From assembly GCF_014529535.1 (NCBI RefSeq), contig NW_023503372.1, forward strand, positions 2,331,772 to 2,395,771: a stretch of DNA of 64,000 bases, written 5' to 3'. The notes under the pieces were generated by a model. That model was not told where the DNA came from. It searched no databases and saw only the letters and a list, made by a program, of their open reading frames with translations. The translations under genes and the position numbers were made by a program. Source of the DNA: Bradysia coprophila. Taxonomy: Eukaryota; Arthropoda; Insecta; Diptera; Sciaridae. Of this stretch, positions 47,028 through 59,800 are shown one piece after another. The first letter of the stretch is position 1. The number at the start of each line of letters is the position of its first letter.

Positions 47028-49308
47028 TCAACTTCCAGAAAATGTTTTTTCACTTTTATGTTCCACAGCTAATTGAACAAATGCATTAACCCCGAGAGAA
47101 TACCTCTTTTCTCTTGCCAATTCCAGCCCACTCTTTAGTTGAGATAAGTTCTGAAGTAGATCGTCGAAACTGTCGTATAATCTTTCTAGTACTTCCGAAT
47201 CATTTTGTGTTTTCGAGAGATCAAAAATCATTTGATTTTTAATGAAAAGTAACGATAATGATGCGCTGAAATTCGAGTGAGCATCGCTAATGGTAACATT
47301 GGAAGTTTTTAAACTCTTTGCAAGTGATATGAGCGGTGTTAGAATTAGCCCAACAACATACTGTCCTATAAACTGCAACGAGGAAGCTAGGATTATGCTG
47401 TAATCATTGTCCAATTTATTATGTACGAGAATCCTCATTGGATCAAGTAAAGCCTGCATCAAGTCACTGGTGCTTGTTGTGAGATCAGTATCCTCCGTAT
47501 CGGAATTGCTTAGCTGTTGGTATTTATGTATGAAACGCTTTACCTCGGTTCTAACATTTGCCACAGCTACGTCTATCGGCTCTGACGGTTCCTGAAACGA
47601 GCCAGTGCTGGCACTGGACTGTATATGTTTATCCAATTTGTACGATATGTGATGAAGCACATCAAACAAACCATCGAATGCGTACGTAATAAACCTGTCC
47701 AAACTACCAAATTCAGTTTGACCACATCGGAACGATATCACTGTTAGTTGTTCGATTAGATCAGGCAGTATGTGAAACTCGCTTGGCGCATGTTCCTGGA
47801 TGATATTTAAGAGGCTCGTAGTAGTTGTGTAAATCATATCGATCATTTTGGTACTCATAAGTTCATACATAGATTCGATGAGTTGTATTGAAAATTTGCT
47901 GTGTAAGTCGCCATGGAATAATTGTGTCATGGCCGAGCCTTTCTCTTTATTTCGTAAAACTGATCGCAAGTCCGAAATGAAGTTAACAAGTGCGTTAGTG
48001 AGAGTGGCCATTCCAGTTGCATGTATTAAATTTGGTGAATATGTAACTACACGGGATAGTAGACATGCTACGGCTGCTACGGCGTATTGATGGATTAATA
48101 TCAGTGAAGTGATAGTTTCAACTATAACGGAAACACTTCGGTCCCTGGTAGTAATAAGTTGTCCAATTGAAGTAGTCAACGAAGTCAAACCAATTAAGGA
48201 CGTTGTCAGGTTAACAACTGACTCTTTGACGGTGATAAATTTGGCATCGTAATAATTGTCTTCACTTTGTTCACTTAATGTCCGTATTTCATCAACAATT
48301 TGTAACGTGAACACTGATATTTGACTCAATTTTGATTCAATCAGGTATGACACTCCGTGCCATGCATCATCCAATCTTTCGTACATACAATACACAACAT
48401 CCAGAAGTTTATCAAACAGAAAATATAAATGTTCTTGAAACGACTTGTCCGATTGAGCGCCAATGAACAATATAACGTCTTCGAGCGGGTACACTGAAAG
48501 TAGCACGTCGTCCATATGAGAAGTGCCTACGCTTTCGATAATTTTGACTAAATGTGAAGTGATTGCATTCACTGTATTCGATAGGTGTGTCATGTTGGTT
48601 TTGTCGTCATTTTGATGATCTGTTCCATTTTTTTGAATTTCACCTGATCGTTCGGCTCTGCTTTTCGCGAGTGCCTAAAAATTAGAGTTTTATCATTCGA
48701 TGTGCTGATGAATTTACTTGAGTAAGGGAGTTCTCAGAACTTCTAGAAGAGGTAAGTTTTTCCGGGGAAGTGTCCGCAGACTGAAAAAAATTGGAATAAC
48801 CACCTGGGAAATTATCGTCCGCGAATCTTGGTACATTTGGGACTAAACCTATCTTCCCCGTTTCTCTTCTATGTACTCATTGAAGAGTGGAATAATACAT
48901 GTCGCCCGATTTCGGGCTACTATCAAGAGTTTTTCCGGTTAAAAAAATTATTGATTGAATAGGTCTTGACGTTATTCACCAGCGGTATTAACAGTTTCAT
49001 CGATAAAGAGACGAATAAATTATCATAAAAACTATAGAATTTTCAGTTTGCATTAATTACGAGAACATCCAGATAGCGTCGATCACAGGTATGGTGCGTG
49101 AATGGTTGTAATTTGTTTTTCGTATACAAAATAACCTCAATATACTGCTGTATCAATAGTTTTCTACTAATTTTAGTTCAACGAATACAGACACTATGGT
49201 ATTAATGTGTGTCGTGTGCAGCATTTTCATTTTTTTTGCAGAAAATTTGGAAAACATTCTACTCACTAGAGACACTATTGCACTAAGAACGATCACCAAA
49301 ATTTTCAT
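47028..49308 (-). CDS. Secreted helix-rich protein of unknown family
   Basis: Two exons: 49308-49267 (14 codons) and 48674-47028, phase 0 junction, 562 residues. Exon 1 is exactly a signal-peptide core, MKILVIVLSAIVSL, and exon 2 completes it with ALA|KSRAER, a classical AXA cleavage site. The mature part opens with a short charged stretch (EIQKNGTDHQNDDKTN) and is then almost wholly amphipathic helix, rich in Leu, Ile, Ser and Thr with only a few Cys. It has several N-glycosylation sequons (for example NLTT, NVTI, NFSA, NLSQ). Hydrophobic stretches such as TTSLIGLTSLTTSIGQLI and YAVAAVACLLSRVV could be buried helices rather than membrane spans. I recognise no domain; extracellular or salivary/haemolymph function would be a guess. 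AATAAA lies about 16 bp after the stop (complement of 47007-47012). Convergent with TTC39. Confidence 0.8.
48675..49266 (-). other. Single intron of the secreted protein gene
   Basis: Donor CTA|GTGAGT (minus strand, at 49266) and acceptor TTTTTAG|GCACTC (at 48675). It separates the signal-peptide exon from the rest. No repeat recognised. Confidence 0.75.
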
Positions 49309-50514
49309 TTCCACAAAAAAATAGTTGCAAAACCCGAATTACGCTTTACTCTCGTTAAAAAAAAGTATGTGCACCAATCTGTACAGTCTCTTCAACAGAC
49401 CACTTGTGTATGAAAAACAATGTTCTCTTCAGACACTTACATTACATACGAAAACAGAAATATTAGTACAGCCAGCTGTTTAGACATATAAAATTAAACG
49501 ATATACTACATTCCTCTATCCACACGACCAGCCTTCTGCCATAGGTGTAATACAAATTCGAATTTAACAACATATGATCGATACGGCATAGAGCTCGTAG
49601 AACAATATAGATTAACATACGTTGTAAAGTTATTCTGCACTAAACGGGGAACGTGCAGCCAGAGATGCACAGTTGCAAAGATTCTTCCGTTGAACATGTT
49701 GTCAATTTCGATGGGGAAATTACTTTGAGAAATGCTGTGCCATGACTTTGTGACTTTGTATGGAGTTGAGTGTCAAGCTGAGCCAATGACTTTGACTTAA
49801 CGTCCCCCTGAGCCCATTCTCACGTTACTTTTGGTCCGTCTTCTTTTCCTATTTATTTATTCAATGAAACAGACGATAAAAAGTTTGATGCATTGGGGTA
49901 GCAGAGATATCCCACATACCTGCCCTCACCTTAATAATTTATAATTATCAAATCTAATTCAACGTTTGATCTAAGTGCTTTTAACAGATTGATAAAAAAT
50001 CTTCTACTTCAATTGTTTCAACATTCACTTTACTACAACAGATCCCAACAGCCAGAGAACTCGATAATACTGTTGCTGTTGTTAACAGATGAAAATTATG
50101 TCCGGTCGTGCAGTTCCCTGCATCAGATTTAGAAATACCTTTGCCTAAATTTTCTAGAATTTTTCTTCGTTTTCCAAATATTTTTGGGAAGGCTAAGAAA
50201 AATGTGGGAAAATCTAGGAAAATATTGAAAAATTCATGAAAATATGCGAATACGTTTTCCCAAAAATAGTTCCTGATAGAAAAACTTACTTGAAATGAAT
50301 TAAAATGAACGTTACAAGGAAGAGTTAGCTAGAACGAAGGAAGAATTCAGTGTCAGCTACCGTCCATGTTAAAAGATTAATTTTTTTTTCCTGTCCAGGT
50401 CATGAAATTTTCTCGATCCGACCGCTGAACTGAGTAGACTTGATCATAAATAAATTCGTTTATTTATTCAATTCCGTATCGAATTGAAACAATTTTCTAT
50501 TCACTAATCTACCT
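49309..50514. other. Intergenic region between the secreted protein gene and PGP
   Basis: Carries the promoter of the secreted protein gene at its left end (no TATA box seen) and a long TTACTTC-family copy at about 49960-50035. Complements of AATAAA (50458-50467) serve PGP. Confidence 0.55.
49960..50035 (+). repeat. TTACTTC-family repeat, long copy F
   Basis: TTTGATCTAAGTGCTTTTAA then CAGATTGATAAAAAATCTTC, TACTTCAATTG and TTTCAACATTCACTTTAC. It shares the 5' TTTGATCTAAGT block with copy E. Confidence 0.7.
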
Positions 50515-51841
50515 TCATGTCATATACTTTAACAGATCACCCAATGACGGCAGAAAAACGTCCGGTATCAATTTCTTGTCATTCGGATCAACCGATTTCT
50601 TCCACATGTCCACATCATTCAAATTATGTATTCCCGTTCCGACCAGAAGCGTCTGAAAGCCACAGTTTGTACCCAGCTCAATATCCGTATTGGCACGATC
50701 TCCAATCATCAACGTACGCTTCGGATCAATTTTAAAATCCGAAAATAATCCCTCGCATATCAACGGATTCGGTTTGCCCATAACTTCGGCCTTCCGTTCG
50801 GCTGCCGTTTCCACGCATCGAACAAAACTACCCGTACCGGGTACGACTTTACCGGCAATGGGAAATCGTTCGTCCGTATTCGTTGCGATGAACATACAAT
50901 CCGGATTGTCCAGATACGATGCCGCTTTGAACAGTTTGGGAAAGCTGAAATGTTCATCGAATCCAACGATAACAGCGCCAATCTCGTCATTCGGTACGAA
51001 TTGATTGTGTACTAAATCTTGAAAACTGCCCTGTAATATGTCGGGGCCAACACCTTCATGACGTATACCAACATTGTCCAGTTCTTTACCAATGCCTGCA
51101 TTTAAACGAACAATTCATGTTGTGATCAACGTATACTCATCCTGATCAAATATACCTGAAGAACCAACGACGTAAACTTTCTTTTGGAAATTTCGATTTT
51201 TCAGATATTTAGCTGCTGCATACGCCGTACTAACAATTTCTTCCTGCGAAAATTCGTTGATTTTCATAATGACGATTCACTGGTCGCTTCAATGTCAACT
51301 GTAAATACCTCAATCATGTGGAAGTTTAACGAGATCGCCTTCTCCAAAAATTCAGATCGTGTCTTTGTGGAATTGTTTGTCACAAAGAAGACTTTCTTCC
51401 CCATTTCTTTGAACCTATTTATCACGTCTGGACTGCCGTCGATAGCGTTGTTGTACATCCATAAGACTCCTGTTGATAGAAATCGGTTTTTAAAATAATA
51501 TCCGGACTATTAGGGAATGTTCACAAATCACACGTCACTCGGTTAGGGGTGGTGTTCTAGAAAACGTGATGGTTCTTAAAAAATTGTGCTAATTTTGACT
51601 CCTTTCGCGTGATTTTTTTTTTAATTGCTCGACGTCATTTGTGAACGGCCCCTTATTATATTATATCTTTACCATCGCAGTCAGTTAGGACCGTGTCGTA
51701 TGAATCCAGCCACGATCTAACTTCGTGATCCGGTAGTTTGTTTAATTCGGTGGCCGTTTGACTATACATTCTTTGCGTAGATCTGAACAGTTGACCTAGA
51801 GTATTCTTCTCGCTAAATTTGCAAAATAATGAACGGAACAT
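50515..51841 (-). CDS. PGP: Phosphoglycolate phosphatase / p-nitrophenylphosphatase, HAD family
   Basis: Four exons: 51841-51673, 51469-51309, 51243-51156, 51095-50515; 332 residues, usual length. HAD motifs: I, LTDCDGVLW, with nucleophile D54 and general acid/base D56; II, FFVTNNSTKTR; III, the Lys in MGKPNPLICEGL; IV, TLMIGDRANTDIELGTNCG. The C2-type cap lies between motifs II and III (VYVVGSSGIGKELDNVGI..). Animal PGP/AUM enzymes dephosphorylate phosphoglycolate, glycerol-3-phosphate or protein phosphotyrosine. The first about 24 residues (MFRSLFCKFSEKN..) are basic and could be a mitochondrial presequence; Met25 is a plausible alternative start giving a cytosolic protein. A Harbinger-like MITE fills most of the first intron. 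Drosophila has several paralogues, so the exact substrate is not assigned. Confidence 0.94.
51513..51652. mobile_element. Harbinger-like MITE (140 bp) in PGP intron 1
   Basis: Ends GGGAATGTTCACAAAT and, inverted, GGGGCCGTTCACAAATGACG; flanked by TTA at 51510-51512 and 51653-51655. It makes up about 70% of the intron between PGP exons 1 and 2, so the intron has grown by insertion. Confidence 0.8.
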
Positions 51842-53894
51842 CTATTAGCAATACAAAAATTTGAATGTCATCGAGATTCTTATCTAACACTCACTTACAA
51901 GATATGTTTTAATTAACAGTCTTACAACACAAGACTGGTCAAAAAAAATTGTTTTGAACATTGACTAAAAAAGCAAATTGTCAGATTTGTCATCTGATTG
52001 GCCAAAGCCTCCCTATGTTTGTAGCCAGGTAATTTTAGGAATTGCTTATCATTTGAATCATTTTAATAATGTCTGCTCTGCACTCTATACTATTGAGTCC
52101 AAGTTATATTTAAAAAATTCTGAAAAATTGTCTCCGTTTCATACATTTTTGACAGGGACTAAATTTGGAAAACATTTTTCATAATTTTCTAAAAAAAACA
52201 TTTTTGGTAAGATGAGGAAAAATTTTGGGAAATATTTCCCCAAAAACAGTCTTTGATTTTCGATACGACCCAAATTGCAGAAAATCGACGCTATTTTCAA
52301 CCAGGCTGAGTGCCCACGTAATTAATGAGTACCGATTAGCATCAGCGCCGCCTTGTCATCTCTGGAGTATTAATCTATGATAATCCACACATAATAGCGA
52401 ACGCGAAAGGAAAATAACCTAAATTTTTCTTTCTCCACCATGCCATCGAGTTTAACTACGACTGAGTAAAGTAACCCAGGCAAGAGCAGTCAATGTTGAC
52501 GAGGGACCTAAATTCATAAGTAGGCCCTTGATTTTGGTGCAAAACGCTTACTAATCCAAATGCATGAAACGAATACGTAAACAATGATAACGGAATTTTC
52601 GTCGTCTGCTCCTGTCTGGTTTACTTTACTCTGTCGTGGTTTAACTCTGTAGGTCTGTTCCAAGGTAAATATATGGGCAGAGGTAATGCGCGGCCTAGCA
52701 CAATAGTTCGTTGCTACTGACATCTTTTTTTAAAATGGTTGACTTTCACAAAATGCAAAGAAAGTAGATAAGTAGGTATAAGGGGAAATTTGCACTAGAA
52801 ATGAGTTCGTTTGAGGTGGCGCCATGCAAATCCGTATGTGCTCCAGCTAGAACAAATTTGAACGTTTGGCCATACCTATCCATTTACTTTCATTGACAAA
52901 ATGTTGTGCCTTTCACATTCACGTGTCTATCACAAAACAGATGGCCCAGGTTTCTAACCAATTTTATTATTTTAAAGACAGGGAGAGATGGCGTTTATAG
53001 CAAACTTTCGTGCCACTGCACATCTGATTCGGTTGTATATGGCATTACCTCCTCACTATATTTACCTTGATCTGTTCCAAGGCCATCCGAATTGTCGAAT
53101 TTCATCCATAGAGACATAACCTCATCAATATTTTATGAAAACTGATCTCTGTGGATGAAATCGTGTTCGTTCGGCCAGCCAAAATTCGTGTATACAGTTA
53201 CTTGGAACAATAGTTATTTGTGTATCTGTTGTGGACGTTGATTTTAGGCAATTTTGTGAGTTGTAGCCCGAACGAAGAGAGGGCTACATGCGAAAGTGCC
53301 TAAAATCAATCGTCCAAAACAGATACTCAAAAAAAAATTTCATGTAAGGGGTCGAAAACCCGAGAAAAATCTCGAAACTCCCTCATTTTCGGCCCCGACA
53401 CATGAAAACGTATGAAGATTTTATTGCCTCTGATATGGATCCCCTCTTCAAACATTTCGCACCATGTTGAATAAGCATGTACTGCATCTGCAATTCCTTC
53501 TAGTACATCTTAGTAAAAGAGAAAACGTCATTTAATGGCGACATGGAAACAAAACGAAAGATTATCATATGAGCTCTCTAAGTAATTTTGTGAAAATCTT
53601 ATTTATAACAACAAATATTCAATAAAACTTAAGTGAAAATTGTGTTGCATATGCAGTGAACGATTTGACATTGCCAGTGAGCGAATAAACTCGGCAATTT
53701 TGTTCAATTGAAGTGTCTCAAGTGTTTTGATAATGAATATACGACGATAATAGAAAATCCAAAGGAAAAGAGAAAGCATCGATTGTTACAAGTTCTTATT
53801 GGCTAATTGACGTAAATGAATCGTGTCTCGTTTGGTATCATTCGAAAATAGTTTTGATGAAAAGTTTTGGGAAAAATTGAATGAGAAAAATCCA
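51842..53894. other. Divergent intergenic region, PGP to DENND5
   Basis: About 2 kb between head-to-head genes. It contains a long hairpin at 53221-53328 and otherwise unrecognised sequence. A DENND5 leader with a short upstream frame starting at 53816 is at its right end. Confidence 0.6.
53221..53328. repeat. Long hairpin with AGCCC/GGGCT core
   Basis: Left arm 53221-53269 (TGTATCTGTTGTGGACGTTG, ATTTTAGGCA.., GTAGCCC) pairs with right arm 53281-53328 (GGGCTAC.., TGCCTAAAATCAATCGTCC, AAAACAGATACTC) around an 11-bp loop GAACGAAGAGA. Confidence 0.8.
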
Positions 53895-56800
53895 ATGGGA
53901 GATAAATGCAGTGAAAGTGTTCAGAAATTTCAAAGTGAAACTGCAGCGACAAATCGATTCGCTGACTATTTCGTTATATGTGGCTTAGATCTAAATGAAG
54001 GACTGGAACCAGATCGATTTGCTGGTAAGTTCATTTGGTTTTGTTTGCTGGTTTGCACACTATTCGACGAAATAATTAATCACTTAAATCAATGGAAGCA
54101 TTTAATATTGTAAGTCTGAATGCAATTTTCCTTTCCGTTCCATTAAGAAAAACATTGCGAGAATGTGACAATGATACTCAGTTCGCGTTTGATAAAGTCG
54201 GTCGTCTCTTTCACACATTCAATTAGTCAATTGAAACAGTTAATTTGCAGGGTGATTCCTATGAATGGCTTGACTGTTTACGTTTTCATTAATTAATTTC
54301 AATTGATCGTTTTGTTATCCAATCCAATCAAGAATTTCCTTTAATTGACTTTCTTTGTCTATCGGACATTTTTCAAAAGATTTCAATTGAGAATTCCATC
54401 ACCAATCAAGCACATGACTATTTTCGCAGTGAAAATTCGTATATTTGGAACGTATTATCACGCGAGGAAAGTTTTTGATGATGCAAAATAGGCTGTACTG
54501 ATTTTCGAGGTCATCACAGAAAAAAAGGTTATTCAAGAATCGGTGGTTGAATACACATAAATATCTACGAAACGAATACCGTTTATAGAACAACGTATTG
54601 ACCTTCATTTTCGCATCACGTCAGAGAAAGGGTCATCGTTCGACCTTTTCTTCACTCTTTAATTTTAATTTCTTAGTTGTCTGGGGTTGAAGGTCAACGT
54701 GTTGCCAATATCGATCTGCTTCTTTTGTCAATTTTTCATTTATTTCGCCAAACAATTGTTGTGTGTATTGTAGAGCCTTGATAAAATCAACCCTTTAGAA
54801 ACGACAGTCATCTGTTATCATTTCATTTTATTTATTTTCATAAAAAAGAAATCTTTAACAAATGATCTGCTTAGCTCCAGTTTGTATACAATTCTAAAGA
54901 GCTACATATTGACAACTTCAACAATAATAACAAGCAATGGGCTCTAGTTAGGGCTCTTTAATGTTAGGAAAGTGTATGTTTAAACGATTGAAGTAGTAGA
55001 ATTGCAGTTTAGGTTTGGTTATACCCTGATATATTCGCCGTTTGCAGAAGCTTACTTGAAAGTATTATTCTGCCGACAACATGTCGCTTCTTCGTTAGTA
55101 TGACCGGAAGAAATCTAACAATAAATTAACAAATAGTTGAGGCAATTCGAATGTCAACTTCTGTGCATCCGTAGAAAATCCGTAATCACTTAATCTTTAG
55201 CTTTGGAATCATAAATCATTAAAAAAAATGGAATGAAGATGTAATTACAAAATGAATCGAATTTAATTAAAGTAATACAGTTTCTTCAAAGCTTCTTCAT
55301 TATTCACAAATCTTAAGCCGATACATCTAAATTAGATGGGTTGTAATGTAATGAAATTCTGATATTATTCCAATTTTAATTAAGTGACATCACTATGTAC
55401 AAGGAATACGATAACCTCTGACATTCTATCAAGTCATGGCAAAAAAAAATCGGTATAGCAATCGGGTAAAGTAGATGTTGATAACGTATAAATGTTTATC
55501 AATGGCAGGAACCACTTAGCGTTATTGGAATATCGTTAAAACCGCATTCGTTTACATTATACTGTTATAGGTCTGTGGTTTTAGTGGTACAAATAATAAA
55601 TTCTTCCGATGTGTGATACCGAATTCCAATTGTAGCTATGAACATTTACTTAAAGCAGCTAGGGAAATATTCTAATTTTCACAACTCAGTAACGAAAAGT
55701 AAAACTATCGGGAAACGTTTTCCGCAACTCTTTCATCAATGCTTCACACTGACAACATCGATTCCGATTTCAAATCTGATCATAGTTTGTAACGGCTCAG
55801 ACTTTTAAATATTTCATTCGTTGACAAGTTTAGTAATCATTGAAGTACGCAAAAATAGTCAATATCATTTCCATTTATAAAGTCAATTGATGTTCCAAGG
55901 GACCTATTCTCTCCACTGTTTTGTGAACGATCGTGCTCTACATCTTCCCTTCTAATAAACCCGATTCTACTTTCTTCGTTAGGACCGAGGAGTTGCTCAC
56001 TTTGATTTACCAAAAATTAGGACGGTTATTTACCGTGATCTCCCGAGCTAAATAATTGTATTTCATTGAGTTATCACGATTTCTAGCTAAGTTGCGATGT
56101 TTGACTTGGTTAATCAATGGTAAATGAGGTTAGTCAAAAAGAGTCAGCAACCCATCGGTTAGGACTATGCAATTTTCTGTTTTCAGATGTGATCATTCGA
56201 ATTGTAACAAGGCTGAGAGAAATTTTGCTAAGTTACGTATTATACGTGCCACACGTTTAAAATCGATGTAAGGAAGTTATTTGTGTTATAGGACATTACG
56301 TCCGTGGTACTGAATTTTTATTTTGACAAAAGCCCGACCCGAAGGAGCACTCGTCAAAATACAAATTTAGAGCGACGTACCTTCTGTGCTTTACGTGGTA
56401 AAGGCAATGCATTGAATATATTTAAATGCATATTTAATATGAGCGTAGCGCCGTAACATATAAAATCTTTTACTTCATTTGTTGAAAGTATCCGCCTATA
56501 GGGTTTCATGAAAAATCTTTAAATTCATTTGTTTTAACAAACATTTTTCTATATAAAACAGCTTTATCCAGATCTGAGCGCTTACTTTTGTCATCGTTGT
56601 GGATAACAAGTGACTAATCGTTTCTCTTGCACGCTATAGAGTCTTTCAAGAAAGACACATGTTTATAAATAAAAACCTTGTACAGACCAGAATTCGAACC
56701 CACTACAGCAAAACATGCCCCTAACTAGCACATAAATATCGCGACTTTAAGTCAGTGCCGCCTTTTCCATACGGGCCAAATGGGCAAATGCCCGTAACGC

Positions 56801-59800
56801 CCGAAATGGAGCAGATTAACATGGCGCCCGAGGTCCTTAAAAAAAATTTTGCTTTAATAAATTGACGCCTATTTTTCCAATTGCCCGATGGCGCGCAAAA
56901 GCTAAAAGCGGCACTGCGCGACTTCGTCTCGAATTTCCAACGTCATCTACATAAGACATTGTTCCTTTTAAAAGGATTTTTTTAGCTATTTAAATTTAAA
57001 AGTCGTCGTCTTCAAGCCATTTAAATTTATTTCTTAAATTGTTCAACCTTTCAAGGAAGGTAAACAACGTTCCACTGTTGTATGTACACTAACTTTTCCA
57101 TTACGTTTGTTATTAAGGTGACAGTCTACATTGTTCACCACTAGACAGAGCATACAAAAGTAAACCGTTAGCTCACTATCCCGAAAATGTTGAATGGAAT
57201 CCGTTTGACGCACACGGCATCTGTATGCTATCGCTTCCTCAGGGATTGCGTTTCCGTACACAAAAGCACTGTATAGAACCGAAGTTTCACTCGTTCGCCA
57301 CCACACGCGAGGATGGAAAACGATGTCATGGATTCAGTTTAATTTTCTACGAAGAAGTACGAAACCGAAACATTTGTAATGCGATGCACACGTTACAGGT
57401 AAGATTGTCTGCTGCGTGTAAAGTGTAATGAGTGCAGAGTAACCAACACTATTTCTCGTGTTCTTTTTTTTTTGGTTGCAGTCCATGTTCATCACTGAAT
57501 TATCGAGTGGCCAAGGTTCGCCGGGAATTCGACGTGTCAAAGAAAGCCCAGTCAGTAGATCCCTTCCACGACATTTTAAGCTAGCTACTCATACTCCTGC
57601 ATCGGCGTTGAGTTACTATGACATAACAAAAGATAAACTGTATGTTGCCAAGAGTCTATCGTTGGTGTGTCAAGTAGCCTACGCACATGTGGCCGAGATT
57701 TTTTTAAACAATCTGTACAAGTAAGTAGACAACAGTGCGGTAATAAAGGCCGGAACACATGACGTGTTAACTAATTGACCTGTGTCTTATTGCAGATGTC
57801 TTCCACGACAACCTGGACCTAGTCTAAGTTTAGAGAGTTACGTTTATAATATTTTATACGAGGTGTTGATTCCACAACCAGGACGATCAACGCGAATATA
57901 CCTGCCACCTGAAGAGCCAAGTTTGCCGCCTATACAAACCATACTGCAGAGACCAAGTCTTAGTGACGAATTACCGTTAATGGATTTTCCATTGCGACTT
58001 TTATTTTCCTACTTGGGTGTTGAATGTGTTATCCAACTGTTTTCTTGTGTTTTGCTGGAACATCAAGTTCTACTTCGATCAAACGGTAATTCAATTGTCG
58101 AACATTTAATCGACTATTTGCGCCACCCACCAATCATTTTGTTGTTGTAACTTACAGATTATCAGAAACTGATGGTTGTTGGCGAATGCATTACGGCATT
58201 ACTTTTCCCATTTTCCTGGCCACACGTTTATGCGCCAATTTTGCCGGCAGCTCTCCATCACTTCCTGGACGCTCCTGTTCCGTTTGTAATGGGACTTCAT
58301 TCCGATTCCTCTGATTCGAATTTAAAGATTGGCAATGAAGCAACACTGTGCTACGTTGACATAGACAAGAAAATGATACAACTACCTGAAGAGCTGCCCG
58401 ATTTTCCGTACCGAAGTGATTTTATGGTGGAAATAACTGCTATGCTCGATAAATTCAACGTTGTACGCGACAAGTCCCATGAGCCAACAATCATTAGTCC
58501 GAAGGGCTACATTCATCGACCCGAATCGGATGTAATGACATCCAGTTGCACACTACCATCCGGTCTTCAAGTCAGACGGAAACATTCGCTTCACGATGTC
58601 CTCGATTGGGATAGACCAAAATCACCGGACCAGCAACAACAAATGTACACGTCGTATGGACCGGGCCGTAGTGAAGCACTCCAGCTCATTGTCGATATTG
58701 TGCGACGATCCGGTGTTACACTGGATGAGGTGGACTGTAGCAGAGAGGTTATGCCAACGGCTCGTAAAGGCCCATTTACACCTCACGAACAATACTGTGA
58801 AGATCTGAGATTAAACAATTCGATTCGCGAGATATTTCTGAATCGATTCGTTCAAATGTTTGCTGCGTACGAAAATTTTGTTATTTTGCCAAATCAGGAC
58901 AAGGAGGAATGGTTTTCGAATCGTGAATCTCTGCAGAACTTTGACAAGGCCTCGTTCTTGTCCGACCAGCAGCAACACCATCGACCGTTTTTGTGTCGAT
59001 TTCTGGAGAGCCAAATGTTTGCCACACTAATTGATAATAAAATTATGGCTGTTTGGGATGACGAAATGGATGCAAGTCTGAAGTTATTCGACAATCGAAT
59101 AAAAATACTCAAGTAAGTTGTAGCGGAGCGGACAGGGCGTTGGTGGTTCTATTGTTCTAAATGCAAAATTTTTTACTTTTCTCTCTTTTACATAGAAAAC
59201 GTCACGGAGGTGAAAGCGTGATTCGGACGGCCGTCTACGAACCATGCATTGTGACTCGTGAAACGCAACGTTTGCTGGAGAAGAGATTGAATAGCGTTGA
59301 CATGGAAGTTTCACCACCTAGCGAAATTCTACCGAATCGTCCGGCCTATTTCCGAAGTTTTCCAATTTTAGATAAATCAGTTTTGAACCAGGAAAACGCG
59401 TCTAGGTAGACGAAAAATGTTTTTTTTAGCATTATACAATTTCGGTTGTCTAAAGTGTTTTCCGTTTTTCGATTTACTGTTATGTGTTTGTGAGTGTTGA
59501 AATTAGTTCTTTTTTGTATACTCTGATGCCAGTTCATTTGTCAATGTTTTTATTTAGATCAAAATTTTCTTTTTGCATTTTTGGTTGCATGAACGACAAT
59601 TTGTGTCTGTGCTTTTTGGTTAGTGAAAAATATTTTTATTGTGGGAAAGGTGGTTCAAATCATTAATTGGATTCAATTTTGAACTGACGAATAATGCTTT
59701 AGAAGGGTGATCTGATCACAGTGACATGGAGTAGTGTTACGTATCACAGCTTTTCAATATGAAACCACGTTGATTTTACAGAGTCTGTGGCATACATGGT

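Larger units (their letters stand above)
54025..57117 (+). other. DENND5: First DENND5 intron (3.1 kb)
   Basis: Donor TGCTG|GTAAGT, acceptor ATTAAG|GTGACA. Holds a hairpin (56304-56381), a paired TTACTTC-family repeat (56461-56560) and a hAT-like MITE (56753-56916). The rest is AT-rich and unremarkable. Confidence 0.8.

Noticed and set aside
56690-56730. A B-box-like sequence (complement of GAATTCGAACCC) suggesting a second tRNA-like repeat
   Set aside because: No A-box at the right distance and no stem structure; too weak to call.
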